Positions 17,601 to 24,185 of a stretch of DNA of 64,000 nt are shown in pieces (position 1 is the first letter of the stretch; each line of letters starts with the position of its first letter). Position numbers and translations under genes: made by a program. This DNA is from Prevotellaceae bacterium (GTDB lineage Bacteria; Bacteroidota; Bacteroidia; Bacteroidales; Bacteroidaceae), in assembly GCA_028726625.1 (NCBI GenBank), contig JAQYPT010000092.1, forward strand, positions 1 through 64,000, in the 5' to 3' direction. The notes beneath the pieces are model-generated. The model was not told the DNA's origin and ran no database searches. It was given only the letters and a program-made list of their open reading frames with translations.

Positions 17601-18986
17601 CAAGAGCGCATCCGCCCCATCCTTCTCACGGCCACGGCCGCCATGTTGGGCTTCCTGCCCATGGCAGTGTCGGGGTCGGCAGGTGCTGAAGTGCAGCGAC
17701 CTTTGGCCACTGTGGTCATCGGCGGACTGTTCACGGCTACGCTGCTTACCTTGCTTGTCGTTCCTTTATTGTACGCCTTGGAAGAGAAAGCGCAGCGAAA
17801 AACTGCCAATAGGTTACCCAAAGCGGCCTTTGCCCTGATGCTGACACTGCTGGCACCATGCGGTATGCAGGCTCAACAGCCAGTGAGTTTGCAGCAAGCC
17901 CTGCAACTGGCTGAGCAATATCATCCAAGCATTCGTCTGGCACGGATGGGTGTCAGTCGTGAAGAGACCATGGTCAAAGGCGTGAGCGAGGTGGGACTTA
18001 CTGAGCTGTCGGCAGGGGTAGAAGAGCTTGGAAGAGGCAATGATGCCACCTTTACCCTGTTGTCTGTCAGGCAAAACATTGACGTACTGGGGAACAGACA
18101 GCGCGTGCGCACCCAGCACCAAAAGGTGAATGTGGCTCGTGCGGAAATGAATCTCACCGAACATCAATTGCGCAAAGCCGTTTACCGCGATTATGCGCAG
18201 GCTTACATCCTAAGACAAAGGATGAACGTGCATGCCATGATAGACTCTATCTATCAGAACTTTGAGCATGCGGCGAAAGTGCGTTACGAGGCAAGAGAAA
18301 CGTCGAAGTTGGCTTATCTGGCCGCTAAGAAGAAGGCTGTTGAAACCAAAGAAAACTTCAAACAGTCGGTGTTTGATTACCAAGTGGCGCTGAAAGCCTT
18401 GTCACGGTGGCTGGGAGAGGGACTCTATGAACCCACTACGGCTCCAGACGAGACGCTTAGAGAGGTAGCAGGCAGTGCAAATCCCGTATTGACTTGTCAG
18501 TCGGAGAGGGTCAAATTGGCCGAAGAAAACATCCGATTGGAAAGATCCAAAGGGCTTCCGGCATTCTTCGTGGAGGGTGGTACACAGCGCATTGGCGACA
18601 AAAACGGCTACTGGACATTCGACGTTGGTTTGAGTGTTCCGCTGTTCAGACGTTCGTACAAGGCCCGACAAAAGGCCGCCGCCTTGGACAGGGACATCGA
18701 AAACACGCAGTTTGACTTGCTGAAAAAGCAGCTGGGTGACAACCAAGAACGCTTGCAGACAGCGTACCAGAAGTGGCTTCATAAGCTGCAATATTACCGG
18801 GAAACAGCTCTTCCCACGGCCAGGGCGCAGCAACGTGGCGCGTCTTCTGCGTACAAACTGGGCGCAACCGATTACATTGGATTCATTCAGACCATGGGTG
18901 ATGCCGTGCAAACCGAGCTTGATTATTGGGAAGCATACGAACAATTCATCAATACAATCATCAATTTACAATATCCAACCATTTAA
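14664..18986 (+). CDS. CzcA/CusA-type heavy-metal RND transporter fused to a TolC-like outer membrane factor
   Basis: A 1440-residue fusion. Residues 1 to ~1045 are a full HME-type RND pump with 12 membrane helices and periplasmic porter domains. The TM4 signature DFGIIVDGAVIIVEG (D398, D404, E412) follows the DFGxxxDGAxxxVEx pattern described for pumps of divalent cations rather than the Cu/Ag class. Around residues 1050-1072 a signal-peptide-like stretch (AAFALMLTLLAPCGMQAQ) joins it to a ~370-residue outer membrane efflux domain with the usual long coiled helices (VSLQQALQLAEQYHPSIRLA). Such fusions are known in Bacteroidota. The hydrophobic joint looks like a retained signal sequence, so proteolytic separation is possible. 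Operon: His-rich protein, this gene, adaptor. Confidence 0.9.
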   Translation: MINKIIYFSIQHKFLVVLLLAAIIGGGVYSLRTINVDSTPDITNNQVQVITVSENLSTADIEQFVTYPVELAMSNLPGVEDIRSISRFGLSVVTIVFKEDMGTYLPRQLVQEKLEEVREDIPEGFGTPEMGPISTGLGEILQYTLVPKDTARYSTQELRTIQDWIVKRQLSMIPGVVEVNSFGGSIKQYEVALNPQRLNAMRVSVGEVYEALKKNNVNTGGAYIERDHMASFIRGEGLVKSVDDIENIVVKNVNGTPVLVRDVADKVGFGSQVRYGAFTQDGHEAVGGMIMMLKGANSDKVVRAVKERMESVRKSLPDGIDIKPFLDRSDLIERTTSTIARNLTEGALIVIFVLVLLLGSLRGGVIAASVIPLSLLFALIMMRLFGVSANLMSLGAIDFGIIVDGAVIIVEGTVFEMEKRIRKHNQLGRGGMNAVAFEAASSMMHSAFFGQLIILIVFTPIIFLSGVSGKMFSPMAYTFSFAVLGAIILCLTYVPMISSLLIRPLSHQGGWMARMERRLQRVGNRVTGRIIHVYHPLLLYALRHKKMVLVSAAALFLAAAFAFTRMGGEFVPELDEGDIAMQTFLRPGSSLSESIKREGEVERLLLQSFPEIKTVCARIGVADIPTDPMGFDYTDSFIILEKDRSKWTSAKTKEELIEKIKDKLQILPGLNFSFSQPVALRFNELLTGVREDVAVKLYGDDLDKLGELGERMVSIISRIEGAEDVTLERTDGLPQITVKYDRQRVAQYGLHIDDLNAYVSSAFAGSSAGSVFEGEKRFDLVIRLSDAYRKSIDDLRQLYIPLPSGAQIPLSEVAQIDYESGPMQISREQTSRNIYVGVNVRGRDVQSVVDEIQDKLDQQLRLPAGYRLAYGGEFQKLQEAKNRLMIVLPIALLLIFVLLYFALKSFKQSLMIYMAVPLATVGGVLALLLRGMPFSISAGVGFIVLFGVAVLNGLVLINRFNSLKKEGMNNINRRIIMGTQERIRPILLTATAAMLGFLPMAVSGSAGAEVQRPLATVVIGGLFTATLLTLLVVPLLYALEEKAQRKTANRLPKAAFALMLTLLAPCGMQAQQPVSLQQALQLAEQYHPSIRLARMGVSREETMVKGVSEVGLTELSAGVEELGRGNDATFTLLSVRQNIDVLGNRQRVRTQHQKVNVARAEMNLTEHQLRKAVYRDYAQAYILRQRMNVHAMIDSIYQNFEHAAKVRYEARETSKLAYLAAKKKAVETKENFKQSVFDYQVALKALSRWLGEGLYEPTTAPDETLREVAGSANPVLTCQSERVKLAEENIRLERSKGLPAFFVEGGTQRIGDKNGYWTFDVGLSVPLFRRSYKARQKAAALDRDIENTQFDLLKKQLGDNQERLQTAYQKWLHKLQYYRETALPTARAQQRGASSAYKLGATDYIGFIQTMGDAVQTELDYWEAYEQFINTIINLQYPTI

Positions 18987-18989
18987 GAA

Positions 18990-20150
18990 ATGAAAACAAA
19001 ATCATATCTCATCCTTTCGCTCATCGTCTTTCTGGCAGCTTGTGGCAAGCAAACTAAGGACGCTGGCGAACAAGAAAAACAGTCATCGGACAGCATGACA
19101 AAGGTGGAACTTACCGATGAACAGGTGAAAAAGTTAGGCATCAAGGTGGGGAACATCGCCGACACGATGCTCATCAGCAGCGTGGACGTCAATGGAAAGC
19201 TGGCCGTTGACCCACAGAGCGAGGCAACCATAACCCCGCAAATGGGCGGTAACGTCAAACAAATATTGGTTCATCAAGGGCAATCTGTGTCCAAAGGAAT
19301 GGTGGTGGCCTATCTGTCTCATCCTGATTTGGTAAACCTTCAGACGGATTATTTCTCGGCATTGAACCGACAGAGATACCTGAAAAAGGAGTTTGACCGC
19401 CAGACCATGATGCTGAACGAAGGTGTAGGAGCCGGCAAAGACTATGACCGCACGAAGTCGGAGCTGCAAACTGTGAGCGGTCAGGTGCAGATGCTTGCCG
19501 CACAACTCAAACAACTGGGCATCAGAACGTCTGCCCTTCGCAAGGGAAAACCTATGCTGGCCATCGCATTGACAAGTCCCATCAACGGAACGGTGGAACA
19601 AATCAACGTGCAAACGGGGCAATATGTTTCGCCCGAGATGGCCATGATGAAGATTGCCAACACCAGCAATATGTATGCAGAATTGCAGGTCTTTCAACGC
19701 GACGTGCCGAAAATAAAGGTGGGACAGGATGTGGCACTGAAGATTATTCATGCTGACGGAACCGCCTGCAAGGGAAAAGTGTACTCAATAGGCAAGACTT
19801 TCAGAGCCGAGACGCAAACGGTTGATGTGCGGGTTCGTTTGGATGGACAGCACACGGGACTGATTGTAGGGATGTATGTTCAGGCGAAGATTGCAACAAG
19901 CAGCGAAAGGACGAGGGCCGTTTCGTCTGATGCCATCGTTGAAGTGGATGGAAAATCCTATATCTTCACGGCGGAAAAGAAGGGGAACAACTGGCATTTT
20001 GTCCCCACGATGGTCAAGAAGGTGAAAGAAGAAGGCGACCTCGTGGCCATAGAGACCAAGGAGCCGGCAGATCGTCTTTCACGCATTGTGCAGTCGGGCG
20101 CTTACTACCTGCTTTCAGAGATGAAGAAAGACGAGACGGGAGAGGAATAA
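18990..20150 (+). CDS. Efflux RND periplasmic adaptor (CzcB/CusB type)
   Basis: A 386-residue membrane-fusion protein linking the RND pump to the outer-membrane channel. Lipoprotein signal SLIVFLAACGK (acylated Cys ~18). It has a barrel-sandwich hybrid (QGQSVSKGMVVAYLSHPDLV; ALTSPINGTVEQINVQTGQY), a helical hairpin between (~residues 110-175) and a C-terminal beta barrel (VGQDVALKIIHADG; TGLIVGMYVQAKI). It starts three bases after the pump stop codon, so the two are coupled. Together they form a complete tripartite exporter, because the pump gene also carries the TolC part. Confidence 0.92.
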   Translation: MKTKSYLILSLIVFLAACGKQTKDAGEQEKQSSDSMTKVELTDEQVKKLGIKVGNIADTMLISSVDVNGKLAVDPQSEATITPQMGGNVKQILVHQGQSVSKGMVVAYLSHPDLVNLQTDYFSALNRQRYLKKEFDRQTMMLNEGVGAGKDYDRTKSELQTVSGQVQMLAAQLKQLGIRTSALRKGKPMLAIALTSPINGTVEQINVQTGQYVSPEMAMMKIANTSNMYAELQVFQRDVPKIKVGQDVALKIIHADGTACKGKVYSIGKTFRAETQTVDVRVRLDGQHTGLIVGMYVQAKIATSSERTRAVSSDAIVEVDGKSYIFTAEKKGNNWHFVPTMVKKVKEEGDLVAIETKEPADRLSRIVQSGAYYLLSEMKKDETGEE

Positions 20151-20167
20151 AACGTAACTAAAACGGA

Positions 20168-20213
20168 ATGGATGTTTGGTAGGCAGGAAATTGCCCGGCT
20201 ACCAAACATCCAT
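20168..20213. terminator. Bidirectional terminator hairpin
   Basis: ATGGATGTTTGGTAG pairs perfectly with CTACCAAACATCCAT (15 bp stem, 16-base loop) between the convergent adaptor and GH92 genes. Confidence 0.8.
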
Positions 20214-20253
20214 CATGTTTTCAATATCAAAAGAACAAAACCGTAGTTGATGT

Positions 20254-22407
20254 TTATCGACGACGGTCGGTCATGAAGAACTCCAGTGTGCCGCCGGCCA
20301 TGATGTCCTTGTAATCGATGTACAGCTTGTTGTAGGGTTTTCCGTTGAGCTTGATATGGCTGACATACACATTTTTCGGACTGTTGCCATGCGCCAGGAT
20401 GGTAAACGTCTTGCCATGGCTCACATTCACCTCAGCCTTGTCAAACAAAGGCGAGCCAAACATATACTTTCCGCCAGAGGGTTCCACCTGATAGATGCCC
20501 ATGGACGAAAGAATGTACCAGGCTGACATCTGTCCAACATCCTCGTTTCCGCTCAGACCATCGAAGTCGTTATGGTACATAGTCTTCAGCACCTCACGCA
20601 CCTTTTCAGCCGTCTTGTAGTGCTGGTTCACATAGTTGTACATATAAATAATGTGGTGGCTGGGTTCGTTGCCATGCGCATACTGGCCAATGAGTCCCGA
20701 GATGTCTGGCGAGGCATCGGCACCGAGGTCGCCAACGACCGTGAACAGCGAGTCAAGTTTAGTGACAAACGTCCGCTTACCGCCGAAAAGTTTGATCAAA
20801 CCAGGCACATCATGAGGCACAAGCCATGTGTATTGCCAGGCATTTCCCTCGGTATAGTCGTCGTTGCGGTGGGAGGAATGGAACGGATTGAACGGCTCAC
20901 GGAACTTACCATTGGCCACGCCGCGCATGAAACCGGTCTTCTTGTCAAAGTAATACTTATACGATTGACTGCGTTTCAGGAAGTAGCGATAATCTTTCTT
21001 GGCACCAACCAGCTTGGCTACCTTGGCCACAGAGGCGTCTGCCAAGGCGTATTCCAGACCCTTGGCGACTGTTTCGTAGGTAGAATCGCTGTTCCATGGA
21101 ATGTAACCATACTTCTTCAGGTTGTCCAGGGAGCGCTCATCGAGCATGGCAGAGGTGTGCATGGCCTTGTAAGCGGCCTGCTTGTCCACGTCAAATCCCT
21201 TGAGAACGATGTCGGCCAACACGGGAATGCCTGGGTTGCCCACCATACAGTCGGTTTCGTTACCAACGAGATGCCACACGGGCAACTTGCCTTGCTGCTC
21301 AAAGATGTGCAGGAAGGTCTGCGCGATGTCACGTTGTTTCTCGGGATGAATGATGGTCATCAGCGGATGAGCCGCACGGTAGGTGTCCCAAAGCGATATG
21401 GTGGTGTAGTTGGTAAAGTCGCCTTTGTGAATCTTTCCGTCACTACCACGGTACTCACCATTGATATCCGAGAAGATGGAAGGAGCCGTCATGGTGTGAA
21501 AGAGTGCCGTGTAGAAGATGGTTTTGTCATTGAGATCGGCGGTTTCTACCTTGATTTTGCCAAGTTCTTTGTTCCAGGCAGCATCGGCATTGTCGACAAC
21601 ACGGTCAAAATCCCAGTCCTTGATTTCGGTACGCAGGTTGGCTTTGGCATTGTCAACGCTCACGGCCGAGATGCCAACACGCGCCAACAGTGGCTTCATG
21701 TTCTGCCCTAAGGAGAAGACGCCCACGCTGTCGCCTTGCATTTCCTTGAGCTTCAAAGGCTGCGAAAACTCGGCAAAGAAATAAATGCGCTGGTCTTTTG
21801 CCCAGCCTTCTGAATAACGAAAACCACTCACCGTCGTGCTGTTTTCCTGCGTCAACTGGCATTTGGTCATCTTATCCCAACCAATGCCTTGTTTAAGATT
21901 AATCTTCAAGAGAGGCTCTTTACTGCTAAGCGGGAAAGTATAGCGATGCATACCGGCACGCTGGGTGGCCGTCAATTCCACCAGTATCTTGCTGTCGGCC
22001 AGGCGAACGGTGTAATAACCGGGACGCACATACTCGCCATCGTGCGAGAAACGCTCGGTATAGGTCTTGGCATCGAATGTTGGCAAGAAGGCAATGTCGC
22101 CCAAATCGCCAATGCCGGTACCACTCAAATGGGTGTGACTAAAGCCAATGATGAGCGAATCGCTGTAATGATAGCCCGAGCACCAGTCCCACCCACGGGT
22201 GATTTGTGTGGGCCCTAACTGCACGGCACCAAAGGGAACATTGGCACCGAGAAACACATGTCCGTGTCCACCCGTTCCGATGTAAGGATTGACATAGCGC
22301 GTCAATTGCGCTGAAACGTCTTGAGACTGAGCCATCATGCCATGTCCTGGTAAGAACAGGAGCGCTGTGGCAACGATGAAAGATTTGAACAATTTAGTAT
22401 AGGTCAT
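20254..22407 (-). CDS. GH92 family alpha-mannosidase (secreted)
   Basis: A 717-residue exo-alpha-mannosidase, normally a Ca2+-dependent inverting enzyme acting on mannose-capped N-glycans or fungal mannan. A signal peptide is followed by the family opening YVNPYIGTGGHGHVFLGAN and GPTQITRGWDWCSGYHYSD. The catalytic-domain signature DDYTEGNAWQYTW carries the acid Glu, and GNEDVGQMSAWYILSSMGIY and FGSPLFDKAEV carry the conserved Asp residues. Length is typical. Linkage specificity cannot be read by eye. With the GH29 fucosidase and GH27 enzyme in this window it points to host- or yeast-glycan foraging, but no SusC/D pair accompanies it. Confidence 0.92.
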   Translation of the reverse strand: MTYTKLFKSFIVATALLFLPGHGMMAQSQDVSAQLTRYVNPYIGTGGHGHVFLGANVPFGAVQLGPTQITRGWDWCSGYHYSDSLIIGFSHTHLSGTGIGDLGDIAFLPTFDAKTYTERFSHDGEYVRPGYYTVRLADSKILVELTATQRAGMHRYTFPLSSKEPLLKINLKQGIGWDKMTKCQLTQENSTTVSGFRYSEGWAKDQRIYFFAEFSQPLKLKEMQGDSVGVFSLGQNMKPLLARVGISAVSVDNAKANLRTEIKDWDFDRVVDNADAAWNKELGKIKVETADLNDKTIFYTALFHTMTAPSIFSDINGEYRGSDGKIHKGDFTNYTTISLWDTYRAAHPLMTIIHPEKQRDIAQTFLHIFEQQGKLPVWHLVGNETDCMVGNPGIPVLADIVLKGFDVDKQAAYKAMHTSAMLDERSLDNLKKYGYIPWNSDSTYETVAKGLEYALADASVAKVAKLVGAKKDYRYFLKRSQSYKYYFDKKTGFMRGVANGKFREPFNPFHSSHRNDDYTEGNAWQYTWLVPHDVPGLIKLFGGKRTFVTKLDSLFTVVGDLGADASPDISGLIGQYAHGNEPSHHIIYMYNYVNQHYKTAEKVREVLKTMYHNDFDGLSGNEDVGQMSAWYILSSMGIYQVEPSGGKYMFGSPLFDKAEVNVSHGKTFTILAHGNSPKNVYVSHIKLNGKPYNKLYIDYKDIMAGGTLEFFMTDRRR

Positions 22408-22489
22408 AAAATGTATTGATTAAAGTTTCTATGAATGTACTCCGTTCTATCTTGCAGTGGAGCGAAGATGATGATGAGAATTTGCGGCG

Positions 22490-22926
22490 TTACCGTTTAT
22501 CTTGTTTCAGGAAATGGAACGAACCGTTGACCAAACTGAAGCCACGATCGGTATGACGGAGCTTCACCAAGGCTACCTTTCGGGGTGTTGGCTGGGCGTT
22601 GCTGCGGTGAGTATGCAAGACATACTGCCACTCGCCGGCCGCATTCTTGAACTAATCGCCCCGCCAAAATTGAAGTACACTTTCTCGTTGGCGCGGATGG
22701 TCACGGTAATCACTTCATCTTCTCCGTTGCGACTCACCGTCTTGGTGAGGGTTAAAGGCAATGGAGCAGAGGCCTCGAGCTTCCCATTGTGATCGGTTAG
22801 GGTATAAGTAACGGCCTTGTTTCCCGGTTGTTTCAAACTGATATGACTCTCCACATCTGCAGCATAGGTCATTTGTGATGCCAAAAGGGCACAGGTCAAG
22901 AGTAAACTCTTCAATGATTTCTTCAT
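22490..22926 (-). pseudogene. Frameshifted gene for a small exported protein
   Basis: The first frame starts MKKSLKSLLLTCALLASQMTYA (signal peptide), runs through a beta-rich segment to VYFNFGGAISS near 22,650, and then becomes low-complexity and stops. From the same point the next frame reads protein-like text (KNAAGEWQYVLHTHRSN then KVALVKLRHTDRGFSLVNG) to a stop at 22490-22492. One indel near 22,640-22,665 would restore a ~145-residue protein. I do not recognise the family. It lies directly upstream of the GH92 gene. A sequencing error cannot be excluded. A TATCTTTG -7 element lies upstream on the minus strand near 22,970. Confidence 0.6.
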
Positions 22927-23013
22927 AAAAATGATTACTAATCGTTCAATAACCAGTTTAATTTTCTGCAAAGATAATCATTTCAGCACACTTATAAGAA
23001 TGTAAAAAACAAA

Positions 23014-23040
23014 AAAGGAGGGTTTCTCACTCCCTCCTTT
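23014..23040 (-). terminator. Terminator downstream of the SusD remnant
   Basis: AAAGGAGGG pairs with CCCTCCTTT around a nine-base loop; read on the minus strand it is followed by TTTTTTGTTTTTTAC, a strong U-tract. It would have ended the lost SusD transcript. Confidence 0.75.
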
Positions 23041-23071
23041 CTCAATGATTGTAAATTCCTTCAACCCCAGG

Positions 23072-23167
23072 TTAGTATTGATAACCCTCTGTTGGTTTCA
23101 ATTTAGGATTACGATTAGAGATAGGCCATACCAAGTCTGAATGCTTGAATGATAATCTCATCAATTG
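23072..23167 (-). pseudogene. C-terminal remnant of a SusD/RagB-family gene
   Basis: Minus-strand codons read MRLSFKHSDLVWPISNRNPK and then LKPTEGYQY before the stop at 23072-23074. This matches the usual SusD ending (short WPI(P/S) motif, NPxL, GY). Only about 30 residues remain; upstream sequence is not SusD-like, and the ~400 bp repeat copy B begins about 80 bases away. It appears that a glycan-uptake locus was deleted here and left its tail and terminator behind. Confidence 0.65.
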
Positions 23168-23248
23168 CGCCAAATATAGTTTTTTTGTATAGATTTTCCT
23201 TAATTTAACCATTTAATAAGGTTTCATTTCAGCGCGCCACACCGGTAT

Positions 23249-23650
23249 GAATTTTCTTGACAACCTACTGCTTCATATTTCGCTTATTTCAAAACAGATC
23301 TGCCTTGTGTCGCAATTTTTCCCTACAAACGCTATATTTCTATGTTGTTCATTATGAATGGTTTACGTCTGTGGCATCGCTGCGTATAGCAATCTAACAT
23401 GCCTTTGTAGGTTAAAAGCATTGCTTCAAGGGTGCAATTTGCATGCTTTTGCCTGGTTAAACCTTATCTATTGCCACCCTAAATGATGCTTTTAAGCGAT
23501 AAAAAACAAGAATTTGGGGGTAAAAATCTATTTTGCTTTCCAATTTACCTCCTGTTTGTCGCCTGTTTGCCTATTAATTTTTTCTAGATTGAAAGATTCA
23601 ATGTGCCGTTTTTGGGGCGTTTATTGGTAAAAAAAGCGCACAATAGCTTC
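23249..23650 (+). repeat. ~400 bp dispersed non-coding repeat, copy B
   Basis: Blocks: GAATTTTCTTGACAAC at the start, TTCATATTTCGCTTATTTC shared with copy C, AAAAGCATTGC at +165, AAATGATGC at +232, GCCTATTA at +320, then TTTCTAGATTGAAAG and GTGCCGTTTTTGGGG, both shared with copy A. There is no plausible gene inside. Confidence 0.8.
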
Positions 23651-23759
23651 AATTTCTGTCTATGTATTTTCTATCCGAATGCCTTCCGTCTATCCTTGGT
23701 TTTCACAAACGGAGCGCTGGGGTGGACATAGCCTATCAAATAGAAAAGTGGGGCTTTTA

Positions 23760-23791
23760 TTTGGGTCGAACTAATAAAATGTTTATCTTTG
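23760..23791 (+). promoter_or_regulatory. Promoter of tRNA-Arg
   Basis: TTTG (23760-23763), 20 bp, TATCTTTG (23784-23791): the full Bacteroidota promoter, about 34 bases before the tRNA. Confidence 0.75.
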
Positions 23792-23825
23792 CACACCCAC
23801 ACAATGCTGCGGCAAACGCAGATTC

Positions 23826-23897
23826 GCTCCCATAGTTAAATGGATAGAACGTAGGTTTCCTAAACCTTTGATCCGGGTTCGATTCCCGGTGGGAGTA
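23826..23897 (+). tRNA. tRNA-Arg (CCU anticodon)
   Basis: A 72-base cloverleaf: acceptor GCTCCCA with TGGGAGT, D-arm TAGTTAAATGGATAGAAC, anticodon loop TTCCTAA giving CCU (reads AGG), T-arm CCGGGTTCGATTCCCGG. No CCA is encoded. Downstream, an 11-base inverted repeat CAAACTATCAA / TTGATAGTTTG (23905-23915, 23967-23977) may act as a processing or termination structure. Confidence 0.95.
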
Positions 23898-24116
23898 CTT
23901 TTCGCAAACTATCAACGCCAACCTGCCGTGCGTGTAACCTTTTTTCGCCTTGCTAAAAGTTACAATTTGATAGTTTGGTTGTTCAAAATAGCGGCACACC
24001 TGCTGGCATTCCCTTTTACTTATTTGTTTTCTTCTGTTTCAAAAAGGATGTTACGCCTGGCTTTTCAAAGGCTTGTTATCCGTCCAAGCACCCAAACTGT
24101 TAAACTTTCTTAATAA

Positions 24117-24158
24117 ATGGGGGGGGTAAAAATATTACATATATTCTCAATACTTTTG
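24117..24158 (+). promoter_or_regulatory. Poly-G tract and -7 box upstream of the exported protein
   Basis: ATGGGGGGGGTAA (eight G) is followed 24 bp after the G run by TACTTTTG (24151-24158). A near-identical layout occurs at 45809-45850. The homopolymer is a candidate site for slipped-strand length variation affecting promoter strength; that is inference. Confidence 0.5.
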
Positions 24159-24185
24159 CAAAGTTTAAAACTCAAATAAGACTCA

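Noticed and set aside
20572-21711. Long plus-strand open frame opposite the GH92 gene
   Set aside because: It lies wholly antisense to a well-supported gene, has shadow-type composition and no signal or domain.
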